A stretch of 36,185 nt of DNA from Cyclobacteriaceae bacterium (GCA_021604845.1 BQJT01000016.1:1-36185), one strand, 5' to 3'. Numbered from the stretch's first letter, positions 19,311 through 28,352 are shown. Notes: generated by a model from the sequence alone, not told the origin. Program-made: numbers and translations.

Positions 19311-19406
19311 ATACCGCTTTACTGGCATGCATTTTTTGCTTAAATTCACAGCCCCTGACAATCGATGGTTGGGGTTATTGAATTAGAACTTAATCTAGAT
19401 CTGAAT

Positions 19407-20696
19407 ATGTCCAAATCCGCCACGTTAAATTTAGATGGTAAAACATACGAGCTTCCCATTGTGGAAGGAACCGAGCAGGAACGCGCTATTGACATCAGCA
19501 AATTGCGGGGGCTAACCAAGGGTGTTACCACCATCGATCCCGGGTTTAAAAACACCGGTTCAACCAAAAGCGCTATTACTTTTCTGGACGGAGAAAAAGG
19601 GATCCTAAGATATCGTGGATATTCCATTGAGGAACTGGCGGAGCGGTCAACATTTCTTGAGGTTGCATACTTATTGATCTATGGGGAATTGCCCAGTGAA
19701 CAGCAGTTTGGCGAATGGAATTCAGCCATCACTTTACATACACTGGTACACGAAGAAATTAAAAATATTTTAGACGGGTTTCCCAGCAATGCCCACCCAA
19801 TGGGAGTATTGTCATCACTGGTGTCAGCGCTTACTGCATTCTATCCAAAGTCACTGGATCCAAATCGGTCTTCCAAAGAGGTTGACCTCAGTATCATCAG
19901 GATTATCGCCAAGATGCCTACCATGGCAGCCTGGACCTTTAAAAATGAAATTGGGCACCCGGTAAATTATCCGGACAACCGACTCAATTACTGTGAAAAC
20001 TTTATCAAGATGATGTTTGCCACACCGGCTGAGGACTATGAGGTTGACCCGGTTCTGTCGCAAGCACTGGACAAATTATTAATACTTCACGCTGATCACG
20101 AACAGAATTGCTCCACATCCACGGTAAGAATTGTAGGCAGTTCCCAGGCCAGCTTATATTCCTCAATCTCAGCAGGTATCAGTGCATTGTGGGGGCCGCT
20201 CCATGGAGGAGCCAATCAGGCTGTAATCGAAATGCTGGAGGGTATTAAAGCCAGTGGAGGAGATACCAAGAAATATCTGGACAAGGCTAAAGATAAGAAT
20301 GACCCGTTCAGATTGATGGGATTTGGTCACCGGGTCTACAAAAATTTTGATCCGCGAGCCACTATCATTAAAAAAGCTGCTGATGAGGTTCTGGCAAAGT
20401 TAGGGGTAAATGACCCGGTTTTGGATATCGCCAAAGGACTGGAACAAGCAGCACTTAACGATGAATATTTCGTGTCACGAAAGTTGTACCCCAACGTTGA
20501 CTTCTACAGCGGGATCATTTACCGGGCAATGGGTATACCCACTGAAATGTTTACCGTAATGTTTACTCTTGGCCGGCTGCCCGGCTGGATAGCCCAATGG
20601 AAGGAGATGCGGGAAAATAATGAGCCCATCGGAAGACCCAGACAGGTCTATACCGGATATAACTCCCGCCCCTACATCGAGGCAGGCGAACGGTAA
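19407..20696 (+). CDS. gltA: Citrate synthase (type I)
   Basis: 429 residues from the ATG at 19407, the usual length and N-terminus (MSKSATLNLDGKTYELP) of Gram-negative type I enzymes. An in-frame upstream ATG at 19365 would add 14 unrelated residues and is rejected. It condenses acetyl-CoA with oxaloacetate at the entry of the TCA cycle. The catalytic triad is H266 (GPLHGGANQA), H308 (GFGHRVYKNFDPRA) and D365 (NVDFYSG), matching the family spacing closely. HADHEQNCSTSTVR, near residues 230-243, is also conserved. It is directly followed by rsmE with no intergenic base. Confidence 0.97.
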   Translation: MSKSATLNLDGKTYELPIVEGTEQERAIDISKLRGLTKGVTTIDPGFKNTGSTKSAITFLDGEKGILRYRGYSIEELAERSTFLEVAYLLIYGELPSEQQFGEWNSAITLHTLVHEEIKNILDGFPSNAHPMGVLSSLVSALTAFYPKSLDPNRSSKEVDLSIIRIIAKMPTMAAWTFKNEIGHPVNYPDNRLNYCENFIKMMFATPAEDYEVDPVLSQALDKLLILHADHEQNCSTSTVRIVGSSQASLYSSISAGISALWGPLHGGANQAVIEMLEGIKASGGDTKKYLDKAKDKNDPFRLMGFGHRVYKNFDPRATIIKKAADEVLAKLGVNDPVLDIAKGLEQAALNDEYFVSRKLYPNVDFYSGIIYRAMGIPTEMFTVMFTLGRLPGWIAQWKEMRENNEPIGRPRQVYTGYNSRPYIEAGER

Positions 20697-21395
20697 GTGC
20701 AACTATTTTATCAACCCGATATCCCCGGGGGAGTTTATACCCTTGACCCTGAAGAATCCAGGCACTGTATCAAAGTACTTCGAAAAAAAGTAAACGACAC
20801 CATCGACATTGTTGACGGCCAGGGTACTTTTTACAAAGGACTAATCACGCAATCCAATCCCAGTCAAACCGGATTTGAAATCATTGAAAAACGGAAAGAG
20901 CCCACCAGCAACTACACCATTCATCTCGCTGTAACCCCTACCAAACGTTCAGAACGGATGGAGTGGCTGGTAGAGAAAATCACCGAACTGGGCATAGACC
21001 GTATCAGCTTCATCCAGAGTCAACATTCGGAACGCCGTAAACTGAGATTGGACCGGATTCGCCGAAAGGCGGTAAGTGCGATGAAGCAAAGCCTTAGGGC
21101 AACAGTGCCGCAAATCGACGGCATGATACCCTTTGGTGATCTTTTTTCTTTGTTGGCACCTGAAACCAACAAGTACATGGCCCATCTCAGCGAATCCGCT
21201 AAACCCCTGTCAAAAGCAGCAACTCCCGGTTCTTCTTATTGTATACTAATTGGGCCGGAAGGAGATTTCAGTAAACAGGAACTGCAACAAGCAACAGCAA
21301 GCGGATTTGAAACCGTTACCCTGGGAACCAGCAGACTGCGGACAGAGACAGCGGCTATCGCTGCGGTAATCGGATTGCAGATGGTGAATTGGTGA
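20697..21395 (+). CDS. rsmE: 16S rRNA (uracil-1498-N3)-methyltransferase RsmE
   Basis: 232 residues with a GTG start that abuts the citrate synthase TAA (TAA-GTG). The start is supported because MQLFYQP is the conventional RsmE N-terminus and no ATG occurs nearby. It is a SPOUT-class methyltransferase that modifies U1498 of 16S rRNA. Visible: the PUA-like N-terminal part (LDPEESRHCIKVLRK, about 17-31), AVTPTKRSERMEWLVEKITELG, and the C-terminal knot with IGPEGDFSKQEL and LGTSRLRTETAAIAA. The last codons and the stop (VNW then TGA) lie inside the octamer repeat that follows, so the repeat has shaped the protein's C-terminus. Translational coupling with citrate synthase is likely. Confidence 0.95.
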   Translation: MQLFYQPDIPGGVYTLDPEESRHCIKVLRKKVNDTIDIVDGQGTFYKGLITQSNPSQTGFEIIEKRKEPTSNYTIHLAVTPTKRSERMEWLVEKITELGIDRISFIQSQHSERRKLRLDRIRRKAVSAMKQSLRATVPQIDGMIPFGDLFSLLAPETNKYMAHLSESAKPLSKAATPGSSYCILIGPEGDFSKQELQQATASGFETVTLGTSRLRTETAAIAAVIGLQMVNW

Positions 21396-21549
21396 ATTGT
21401 TGAGTTAGTGAGTTAGTGAATTGGTGAGTTGGTGAATTAGTGAATTAGTGAGTTGGTGATTTGGTGATTTGATGAGTTGGTGAGTTGGTGATTTGGTACC
21501 TGCCAAGTCAACTCACACGCTACACTCAATCTCACACTCGAACTCAATT
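21383..21549. repeat. Octamer tandem array C (14 units) plus degenerate inverse arm, overlapping rsmE end
   Basis: Fourteen contiguous 8-base units with consensus GGTGARTT occupy 21383-21494; variants are AGTGAATT, GTTGAGTT, GATGAGTT and GGTGATTT. The array starts inside rsmE and supplies its TGA stop. After GGTACCTGCC, a second arm (about 21508-21549) carries degenerate units such as AACTCACA and ACTCAATT, which are complementary to the first arm. The unit is 8 nt here, against 7 nt elsewhere. Confidence 0.9.
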
Positions 21550-21626
21550 TTGCTACAATCCCGATATCATTTGACACAATCCTTATATCCCGAAGAATCA
21601 GGAAATCTCATCTTATAAGAACCCTC

Positions 21627-21634
21627 TATTTTTG
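21627..21634 (+). promoter_or_regulatory. Candidate -7 box for the lipoprotein gene at 21673
   Basis: TATTTTTG fits TAnnTTTG exactly, about 38 nt before the ATG. No TTG is seen at the expected upstream distance. A GGAGGT (21641-21646) lies downstream but is about 26 nt from the ATG, too far to act as an ordinary ribosome binding site. Confidence 0.45.
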
Positions 21635-21672
21635 ACCTAAGGAGGTATTTCTTAACTAAATTCAAAAAAGTC

Positions 21673-22413
21673 ATGAAGAACATTTTAAAAGTTATTACCG
21701 CGGTCGTGGTACTATTTATGGTGTACAGTTGCGAGCCTGAAGATGAAACCATGCCATTAGTCCAGGACGAATCTATTACAGAAAGTGAGCTACTGGACCT
21801 GGTGGACCAGTCCTACTTTTCAAATCTAAATGAGCGAAATCAACGTCCAGGAATATCCTTCGAATCTGTGCTGGACATGGTGAGTGGAAACTTTGATGAG
21901 GTGGGCAAGTCCTTATTATTAAGGAAACCGGGAAAGGGTCTGGCAATGGTGCTTAAAGCCAAGGGTGAACCACTAACAGCCAATACCGCCTGGTGGATTA
22001 TTTTCAACAATCCGGAAAACTGTACCGATGGAATTTGCGGCGATGATCCAGACTTTGCCGACTTAATTAATGGCGAAGAAACCGGCCTGGCCATGCTATA
22101 TGCTTCAGGAAGTGTTAGTAAGAAAAACGGAGAGTCGGTATTTGTCGCATACCTGAAAGAAGGACAATTAACAGAGGGTGTTAATGGCAAATTGCTAGGC
22201 CAGCCAGAGCGTGTATTGGCAGAAGGTAATGCGGGCCATGCTCAGGTAAACCTAGTAGTAAGGAGCCATGGCCCTGCTATTCCAGGACAGATTATGGAGC
22301 AGATTGGTTCACACGGCGGCGGTTGTGTAACCGATTTTCCACCGTTCAGTCAGATACCGGTAAATGAAGGTGAATGTGCCGACATTCAAGCATCGGTGCA
22401 TATTGCTGGTTAG
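21673..22413 (+). CDS. Unrecognised lipoprotein rich in Cys/His near its C-terminus
   Basis: 246 residues. A lipoprotein signal (KVITAVVVLFMVYSC, C20) is followed by an acidic linker (EPEDE...). A helix-like region spans about 33-75. A domain with NTAWWIIFNNPENCTDGICGDD (about 98-118), a VFVAYLKEGQLTEG strand and NLVVRSHGPAIPG follows. The end contains GSHGGGC ... NEGECADIQASVH. Four cysteines and several histidines in the mature part could form disulfides or bind metal. I do not recognise the family and give no function. It has its own promoter-like box, is followed by a hairpin, and precedes HTCS2 on the same strand by 177 nt, so it is probably not a simple co-transcribed partner. Confidence 0.82.
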   Translation: MKNILKVITAVVVLFMVYSCEPEDETMPLVQDESITESELLDLVDQSYFSNLNERNQRPGISFESVLDMVSGNFDEVGKSLLLRKPGKGLAMVLKAKGEPLTANTAWWIIFNNPENCTDGICGDDPDFADLINGEETGLAMLYASGSVSKKNGESVFVAYLKEGQLTEGVNGKLLGQPERVLAEGNAGHAQVNLVVRSHGPAIPGQIMEQIGSHGGGCVTDFPPFSQIPVNEGECADIQASVHIAG

Positions 22414-22446
22414 TATGTAACAGGAAATTTTCCCGGTAGAAAACCA

Positions 22447-22494
22447 TTCTCTCAAACCTGCTCTTGGCACCAATATGCGTGGGGTTTGAGAGAG
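22447..22494. terminator. Hairpin after the lipoprotein gene
   Basis: CTCTCAAACC (22449-22458) and GGTTTGAGAG (22483-22492) pair perfectly, extended by one A-T pair and one G-T pair, around a 24-nt loop. It is 34 nt past the stop. There is no clear T-run downstream, so it may be a processing or stability hairpin rather than a classical terminator. Confidence 0.5.
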
Positions 22495-22547
22495 TTGTGG
22501 AGGGGTTCAGACTGTTTTACCAGGCCGTACCCTCATTTTGGAATGAC

Positions 22548-22561
22548 ATCAAATATTTGAT
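22548..22561. promoter_or_regulatory. Perfect 14-bp palindrome upstream of HTCS2
   Basis: ATCAAATATTTGAT is a perfect dyad ending 29 nt before the TTG start of HTCS2. Its right half contains AATATTTG, one base from a -7 box, so a dimeric regulator bound here would cover the promoter. Autoregulation is possible but not shown. Confidence 0.4.
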
Positions 22562-22590
22562 ATCTTATCTATACTAACCCACTAACACAC

Positions 22591-25500
22591 TTGCCAACTG
22601 CCAGATTATTCGTCCTGCTTATATTGATGGCACAATTATCCTTTGCCCAGGACCAGCCTATATTGCAGACTTATACTATAGAACAGGGCTTGCCCAACAG
22701 CTGGGTGCGGGTAGCAGTACAGGATGATGTCGGATTTATGTGGTTTGCCACTTTAGATGGCCTGGCACGGTTTGATGGATATAACTTTAAACTATTTCCT
22801 TATCAGAATAACAATCGCAATGCCATAGATTCAGATCGGGTCCAATCCCTGGCAATGGACAATAATGGACACTTGTGGGTATCGCGATACTTCTGGCCAC
22901 TAGAATGGTATAATCCTAAAACCGAAGAATCTAAGAGTTATTTCAGCTCGGATGAAAATATGGTTACAGATATCTATTCAGATCCGCCTCACCACATATG
23001 GTTAGGTTATGGAGATGGAGGGGTGCTTAAGAGAGTCAATACCACAAACCATATCACCGTTGATTACCGGGTAGAACCTGACAGTGTGGAGGGAGCTGGC
23101 ATTAATGACATTCATCGAGACCTGGGTGGGAATTTATGGATAGCAACCAATTATGGTTTGTATCTATTCGACTCTCTTAACCTGTCATTTACGCGATACC
23201 GGTATTTAAACCATTCCTCAAATGTCAATACTGAGTACTATGAGAATATCGATGACTTGGTTCCGGGAAAACTAATACTGGAAACCGGGCAAGGGCCAAT
23301 GACCTTTGATATTTCTTCAAAGCAATTTGAATCAATCCTCGAGTTTGACTACCACTTGCCTGTAAGTTTAGGCAACTTCACCATTAGAAAAGGTAGATAC
23401 GTTTGGATTGGTTATCAGCCCTCTCAGTCAAATCAAGCGACTACCACTCCAACTGGAGGATTAATTAAATACAATCTAAACACCGGATCAACCACTTTAT
23501 ACCCATTAGAGGCACAGATCCCCCTGTTACTTGATAGATCCGGAAATATTTGGGTGCACTCCAAAACTAACGGGATCAGATCATTCAAACCCGAACAGAG
23601 AAAATTCCGGGGTTATCAATGGCCTTCAATTGATAATAAGATCAAGGGAGACCTATCGGCCTCATTACAAGACCTTGACAAATTTCTCTGGATCGGAACC
23701 AATATGGGGCTATATAAATTGGATTTTGACAGGGAGAATCGACTAGGTGTTTTAGAGGATTATAGCACCATGATCAAGGGAAAAGTCAACTGCTTATTTC
23801 AAAGCAGTGATCGGTTGATCTGGATTGGTACCTCTCGGGGTGTTTACCTGTATTCCCCGGATAGCCAGGTCCTAAAGAAATATTCTTTCAACCCAGGACA
23901 CCTGGCAGTTCTGCCCAATGGATTTGAAGCGGAAGTTTTTGATATACTCGAGGACCAATCCGGAACGATCTGGTTTACTGGTCCGGGCCTGGCGCAATTG
24001 AACCGAAAAACCGGAAGTCTCAAGTTCTACGATAACCCAACTGACCGCCATCTGCATGGAGTACAGGAAGACTCTTACGGAAATCTATGGTTTCCGGATT
24101 CACCTGGCAACCTGGTGGTATTCGATCGGACTAAAGAACAATACCACATTTTTAAAATCGCTTATAGCGAATTACTTCGAGATCTGTTCATTGACGACTC
24201 CGGTACCATATGGATCGGTGCGGCTACTGGATTATATAGTTTCAAAACAAAACCACTGGATTCTTTAGTTTCATCAGGGCTTGAGGTTAAGAACCATAAC
24301 CAACTGCTAAAAAACGATTATGTTGCAGAAATACAAGGACATAGCAATAGTATATGGGTGCGGCACGTCAGGGGGTTAACCAAGATTAATCCCCTGACTC
24401 AGGAGGTTGAATACTTTGATAAATACGATGGCATCCAGGAGTCCGTATGGTCGGCATGGAGTAATTCTTTTAAAAATGATGATAATGAACTGTTTTTTTT
24501 CTGGGGCAATAGCTTAAACATCTTTCATCCCGACAGCATTTTATACAATGAATACATCCCTCCAATAGTATTGACCGATTTTCAAATTTTTAACAAATCC
24601 TTTGAAATCGGTGATAGTCTGGAAGGGAAACCAATATTGACCCAGGCTATTTACCATACCCAATCCATCACACTACCACCGGGTCAAACATTCAGCTTCG
24701 AATTTGCAGCGTTGGATTATACCAATCCCAAAGAGAACTTGTACTCTTACAAAATGGAAGGATTGGACGAAGACTGGAGCCCCCCAGGGCACCAACGAAC
24801 AACCACCTACACCAACCTATGGGAGGGCGTATACACCTTCAGGGTTAAAGGGTCCAACAACGACGGGTACTGGAATGAAGCAGAAATTTCCATCGAAATT
24901 ACAATAATGCCCCCCTGGTACCGCAGCAAGTTGGCTTATGGAATTTATGGTGGTTTATTAATAATGGGTTTGGTTTTAGGTCGCAGGTTGATCATACAAA
25001 AAGAACGGGTAAAAGCGCAAACACAGCTTAAACTTTTGGAACTGGAAAAAGCCAAAGAAATTGACCAGGCGAAAACTCAATTTTTTGCTAATATCTCCCA
25101 TGAGTTCAGGACTCCATTAACCTTAATTTTAGGTCCAATCAAACAAATGTATGATGGTACTTTTACAGGTGATAAGCATACTGTTTTAGGTGTAGTGATC
25201 CGAAACAGTAAACGGCTGCTGCATTTGGTCAACCAACTGCTTGACTTCAGTAAACTTGAAGCCGGTGGAGTTACTTTGCAGGCTTCAATCGGAGACCTGG
25301 TTGAGTTTATGAAAAGCATGTTTTCCACTTTTGAGTCTACCGCTCAACAACGAAACATTACTTATATGTTTCAAAGTAATGTCAGTAATTTACCAGCATA
25401 TTTCGACCGTGATAAACTGGAGAAGGTGATCATCAATCTGCTTAGCAATGCTTTTAAATTCACCAAAAGTAATGACACCATTAATCTAAAAATGATCAAA

Positions 25501-26643
25501 AAAGACAGCCACTCACCAGCGGACTATGGTGATGGTGTGGCAGAGATCATCATTGAAGACACTGGGAAGGGAATTCCTTCCGAGAAGCTACCTTACGTCT
25601 TTGATCGTTTCTACCAGGCAGACCATAGTTACACCAGGCAACAGGAAGGCACCGGCATAGGTTTGGCCCTGGCCAAGGAACTGGTAGAGTTACATCATGG
25701 TTCCATATCCGCCGCCAGTAAAAAGGGTAAAGGAGCCACTTTTATCATTCAGTTGCCTTTAGGCAAGTCTCATTTAAAAGCGCACGAAATGGTGATCCAA
25801 ACACCTTTCAAGCCGATTGACATTACTGTCCAAGAATCTCTAATAGAGGATTCAGTATTACAGTCAAATCCTGAGATTTTAAATGGTGACCTGCCCATAT
25901 TATTAATCGTAGAGGACAATGCCGATATGCGCTTGTATTTGAAGGAGATATTGTCAGATACCTATCAAATAGCTGAAACTGCTGATGGCCTGGCTGGTTT
26001 TGATTATGCGCAGGAGCATACCCCGGACCTGATCATTAGTGACGTAATGATGCCTGGTATGGATGGTCATGAATTGTGCAGCAGGCTGAAAACCGATGAA
26101 AGAACCAGCCACATCCCGATAGTACTATTAACCGCACGAGCCGGAGAGGAAGCCAAGATTGAAGGACTTGAAACCGGGGCGGATGACTACATAACCAAAC
26201 CCTTCAGTCCGGTAGAGTTAAAGGCAAGAGTTCAAAACCTAATTGAACTACGTCAGAAACTAAGAGAGCGGTTTGGCAATATTGTGACGTTAAAGCCAGC
26301 AGATATTTCGGTTAAATCCGTGGACGAGCGATTTATCAAAAGAGCCCTGGAGATCCTTGAAATACACAGAACTGATACTGAATTTGACTCGGATAAATAC
26401 GCCAGGGAAATGGGCATGAGCCGGTCTCAACTTCACAGGAAATTAAAAGCCCTAACCAATCAATCCATCGGAGTATTCATTCGGTTGTACCGTTTGAATT
26501 ATGCCCGTACACTGATTGAACAGAATTTTGGTGATATTGCCCAGGTCTCCTATGAGTGTGGTTTTAGCAGCCCTTCCTACTTCACCGAGTGCTTTAAAAA
26601 GGAGTTCGGTCTTCTTCCCTCAAAAGTAGCCAAAGCAAATTGA
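22591..26643 (+). CDS. Hybrid two-component system sensor/regulator (HTCS2), TTG start
   Basis: 1350 residues. Translation must begin near the TTG at 22591. An in-frame stop lies at 22558, no ATG occurs between, and the sequence from TTG gives a complete signal peptide (PTARLFVLLILMAQLSFAQ), whereas the next ATG would cut it. Domains: Reg_prop propellers (about 25-690), Y_Y_Y (about 700-770), one membrane helix (about 781-800), HisKA with H837 in ISHEFRTPLT, HATPase_c with NLLSNAFKF and DTGKGIP (about 935-1065), receiver with VEDNADM and D1151 (ISDVMMP), and AraC HTH (about 1265-1348). It senses a periplasmic ligand and acts as a transcription factor. Unlike HTCS1 it has no susCD beside it; the downstream genes are convergent. 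Its targets are unknown. Confidence 0.94.
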   Translation: MPTARLFVLLILMAQLSFAQDQPILQTYTIEQGLPNSWVRVAVQDDVGFMWFATLDGLARFDGYNFKLFPYQNNNRNAIDSDRVQSLAMDNNGHLWVSRYFWPLEWYNPKTEESKSYFSSDENMVTDIYSDPPHHIWLGYGDGGVLKRVNTTNHITVDYRVEPDSVEGAGINDIHRDLGGNLWIATNYGLYLFDSLNLSFTRYRYLNHSSNVNTEYYENIDDLVPGKLILETGQGPMTFDISSKQFESILEFDYHLPVSLGNFTIRKGRYVWIGYQPSQSNQATTTPTGGLIKYNLNTGSTTLYPLEAQIPLLLDRSGNIWVHSKTNGIRSFKPEQRKFRGYQWPSIDNKIKGDLSASLQDLDKFLWIGTNMGLYKLDFDRENRLGVLEDYSTMIKGKVNCLFQSSDRLIWIGTSRGVYLYSPDSQVLKKYSFNPGHLAVLPNGFEAEVFDILEDQSGTIWFTGPGLAQLNRKTGSLKFYDNPTDRHLHGVQEDSYGNLWFPDSPGNLVVFDRTKEQYHIFKIAYSELLRDLFIDDSGTIWIGAATGLYSFKTKPLDSLVSSGLEVKNHNQLLKNDYVAEIQGHSNSIWVRHVRGLTKINPLTQEVEYFDKYDGIQESVWSAWSNSFKNDDNELFFFWGNSLNIFHPDSILYNEYIPPIVLTDFQIFNKSFEIGDSLEGKPILTQAIYHTQSITLPPGQTFSFEFAALDYTNPKENLYSYKMEGLDEDWSPPGHQRTTTYTNLWEGVYTFRVKGSNNDGYWNEAEISIEITIMPPWYRSKLAYGIYGGLLIMGLVLGRRLIIQKERVKAQTQLKLLELEKAKEIDQAKTQFFANISHEFRTPLTLILGPIKQMYDGTFTGDKHTVLGVVIRNSKRLLHLVNQLLDFSKLEAGGVTLQASIGDLVEFMKSMFSTFESTAQQRNITYMFQSNVSNLPAYFDRDKLEKVIINLLSNAFKFTKSNDTINLKMIKKDSHSPADYGDGVAEIIIEDTGKGIPSEKLPYVFDRFYQADHSYTRQQEGTGIGLALAKELVELHHGSISAASKKGKGATFIIQLPLGKSHLKAHEMVIQTPFKPIDITVQESLIEDSVLQSNPEILNGDLPILLIVEDNADMRLYLKEILSDTYQIAETADGLAGFDYAQEHTPDLIISDVMMPGMDGHELCSRLKTDERTSHIPIVLLTARAGEEAKIEGLETGADDYITKPFSPVELKARVQNLIELRQKLRERFGNIVTLKPADISVKSVDERFIKRALEILEIHRTDTEFDSDKYAREMGMSRSQLHRKLKALTNQSIGVFIRLYRLNYARTLIEQNFGDIAQVSYECGFSSPSYFTECFKKEFGLLPSKVAKAN

Positions 26644-26688
26644 CACAGGTACCTTCTATAAATTAGTTTAAAATTTGCTTTTCAAAGA

Positions 26689-28308
26689 CTAGCTGTTATT
26701 GGCTAATTGCTGCTGGTTATTTACCAGAGCTTCTCTGGTAAATTCTCCATTCACCATCCTCATTATCCCAAGTTCATTCTCATCCTTTAGCTGTACCGGC
26801 AACAAGCTCTGCGGATAGTCCTGAAAACAAAGCGGCCTCACGAATCTTTTGATGGCGTTGGAACCTACTGAAGTTGAGTGGGGAGCAGTGGTAGCGGGAT
26901 AAGGTCCTCCATGCACCATAGCATGACATACCTCAACGCCGGTGGGGTAACCATTAATTACTACCCGGCCGACCTTACGTTCCAAAACCCTGATCAAATC
27001 CTGATGCTCCTCGAAATCCGCTGTAGTACCATGAACTGTGGCGGTCAGATGGCCTTCTAACTCCGAAGCTGCCTGTAGTAAATCCTGCTCCCCCCGGGTT
27101 TTGACCAATAAACTGGTAGGCCCAAAGATCTCCTGTGACCACTCTGGCCTTTGGCTAAACTCTTCAAATCCTACTGCAAATACCTGCGGATCTACCGAAA
27201 ATTTTTCCTGTGTGTTCGTCCCTAACGCAATTCTTTCAACAGCCGGATCTTGTGCCAGTTCATTGGTTCCTTGCTGGAAAGCAGTCCTTATACCTTCGGT
27301 AAGCATCGGGCCCATCGATAACTCTTCAATTTTCTCCGCCAGCATACTACCAAAAGCCATCTGATCGCTCCCTTCCGGAACAAAAGCCAAGCCCGGGTTG
27401 GTACAAAACTGACCTACACCGAGGGTAATAGATCCAGCCAATCCTCCGGCGATGGCTGCCCCTTGTGATTTCAGGGCCTCAGGCAAGATAAACACCGGAT
27501 TGGTGCTGCCCATTTCCGCAAAAACCGGAATGGGTACCCCCCTCCTATTAGCTATGTCGAACAATGCTTTACCACCTTTAAACGATCCGGTAAATCCAAC
27601 CGCCTGGATCAGCGGGTGCTTGACCAACCAGGAACCTACCTGATGAGACTGACCCTGAACCAAACTAAAAACACCATTGGGCATCCCGGTTTTCTCAGCA
27701 GCTGCCAATATAGCTTTTGCCACCATTTCGGAAGTACCGGGGTGGGCAGGATGCCCTTTTACTACCACCGGACAGCCAGAAGCCAGAGCGGAGGCGGTGT
27801 CTCCCCCAGCCACGGAAAATGCTAGCGGGAAATTACTTGCCCCAAAGACCGCTACCGGACCCAAGGGTACTTGCATATGCCTAATATCAGATCTTGGGAT
27901 GGGCTGTCTATCAGGTAAGGCAGTGTCAATCCTTGCATCAACCCAGGAGCCTTCCCTCACCACCTGGGCGAATAGCTTAAGTTGATTCATGGTTCGGCCG
28001 CACTCCCCCTGAAGTCTGGGAAATGGCAGACTGGTCTCACTTTCTGCTCTCTGAAGTAACGCATGACCAAGTGCACCAATTTCTTCGGCAATAGCCTCCA
28101 GAAATTCTGCCCGCTTCTCCACCGAAATCCGGGTATATGCCTTAAACGCAGTTTCAGCCAATTCAATGGCCTGATTAATTTCATCTTCGGTAGCCTCGTG
28201 AAAAGCGGTACCCAGTGCCTCGCCAGTTCTGGGATTAATTCCGTAAAAAACTTCCTTTCCTTCCGCGGTAGATTTGTTACCAATATATTGTTTTCCTAAT
28301 AATTCCAT
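26689..28308 (-). CDS. 2-oxoglutarate semialdehyde (2,5-dioxovalerate) dehydrogenase, ALDH superfamily
   Basis: 539 residues. It belongs to the long ALDH branch that oxidises 2-oxoglutarate semialdehyde to 2-oxoglutarate, the last step of oxidative pentose, glucarate or hydroxyproline breakdown. The catalytic cysteine C302 is in GQFCTNPG and the general base E265 is in FAEMGSTNP, both in the context typical of this branch. GPVAVFGASNFPLAFS, near residues 153-168, forms part of the NAD(P)-binding site, and FTGSFKGG, near residues 238-245, is the cofactor loop. It follows the amidohydrolase on the same strand by 34 nt of heptad repeat. The substrate is assigned from family resemblance; related semialdehydes remain possible. 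Confidence 0.85.
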   Translation of the reverse strand: MELLGKQYIGNKSTAEGKEVFYGINPRTGEALGTAFHEATEDEINQAIELAETAFKAYTRISVEKRAEFLEAIAEEIGALGHALLQRAESETSLPFPRLQGECGRTMNQLKLFAQVVREGSWVDARIDTALPDRQPIPRSDIRHMQVPLGPVAVFGASNFPLAFSVAGGDTASALASGCPVVVKGHPAHPGTSEMVAKAILAAAEKTGMPNGVFSLVQGQSHQVGSWLVKHPLIQAVGFTGSFKGGKALFDIANRRGVPIPVFAEMGSTNPVFILPEALKSQGAAIAGGLAGSITLGVGQFCTNPGLAFVPEGSDQMAFGSMLAEKIEELSMGPMLTEGIRTAFQQGTNELAQDPAVERIALGTNTQEKFSVDPQVFAVGFEEFSQRPEWSQEIFGPTSLLVKTRGEQDLLQAASELEGHLTATVHGTTADFEEHQDLIRVLERKVGRVVINGYPTGVEVCHAMVHGGPYPATTAPHSTSVGSNAIKRFVRPLCFQDYPQSLLPVQLKDENELGIMRMVNGEFTREALVNNQQQLANNS

Positions 28309-28313
28309 TTTAT

Positions 28314-28352
28314 GAATTATGGTAATTGTTAATTGTTAATTGTTAATTGTTT
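28314..28352. repeat. Heptad array D between amidohydrolase stop and ALDH start
   Basis: GAATTAT, GGTAATT and three GTTAATT units run from 28314 to 28348 with a degenerate end. The array supplies the amidohydrolase stop codon (28345-28343) and ends 5 nt before the ALDH ATG (28308). It therefore fills the whole intergenic space of the operon. No second arm is seen. Confidence 0.75.

Noticed and set aside
19365-19406. Upstream in-frame ATG as citrate synthase start
   Set aside because: It would add 14 residues unlike the family, while the ATG at 19407 gives the conventional N-terminus and length.
21383-21494. CRISPR-like array
   Set aside because: The units are 8 nt, directly adjacent and degenerate, with no unique spacers and no cas genes in the window.
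21641-21646. GGAGGT as a ribosome binding site for the lipoprotein gene
   Set aside because: It is about 26 nt from the ATG, far outside the usual range, and other genes in the window show no Shine-Dalgarno use.
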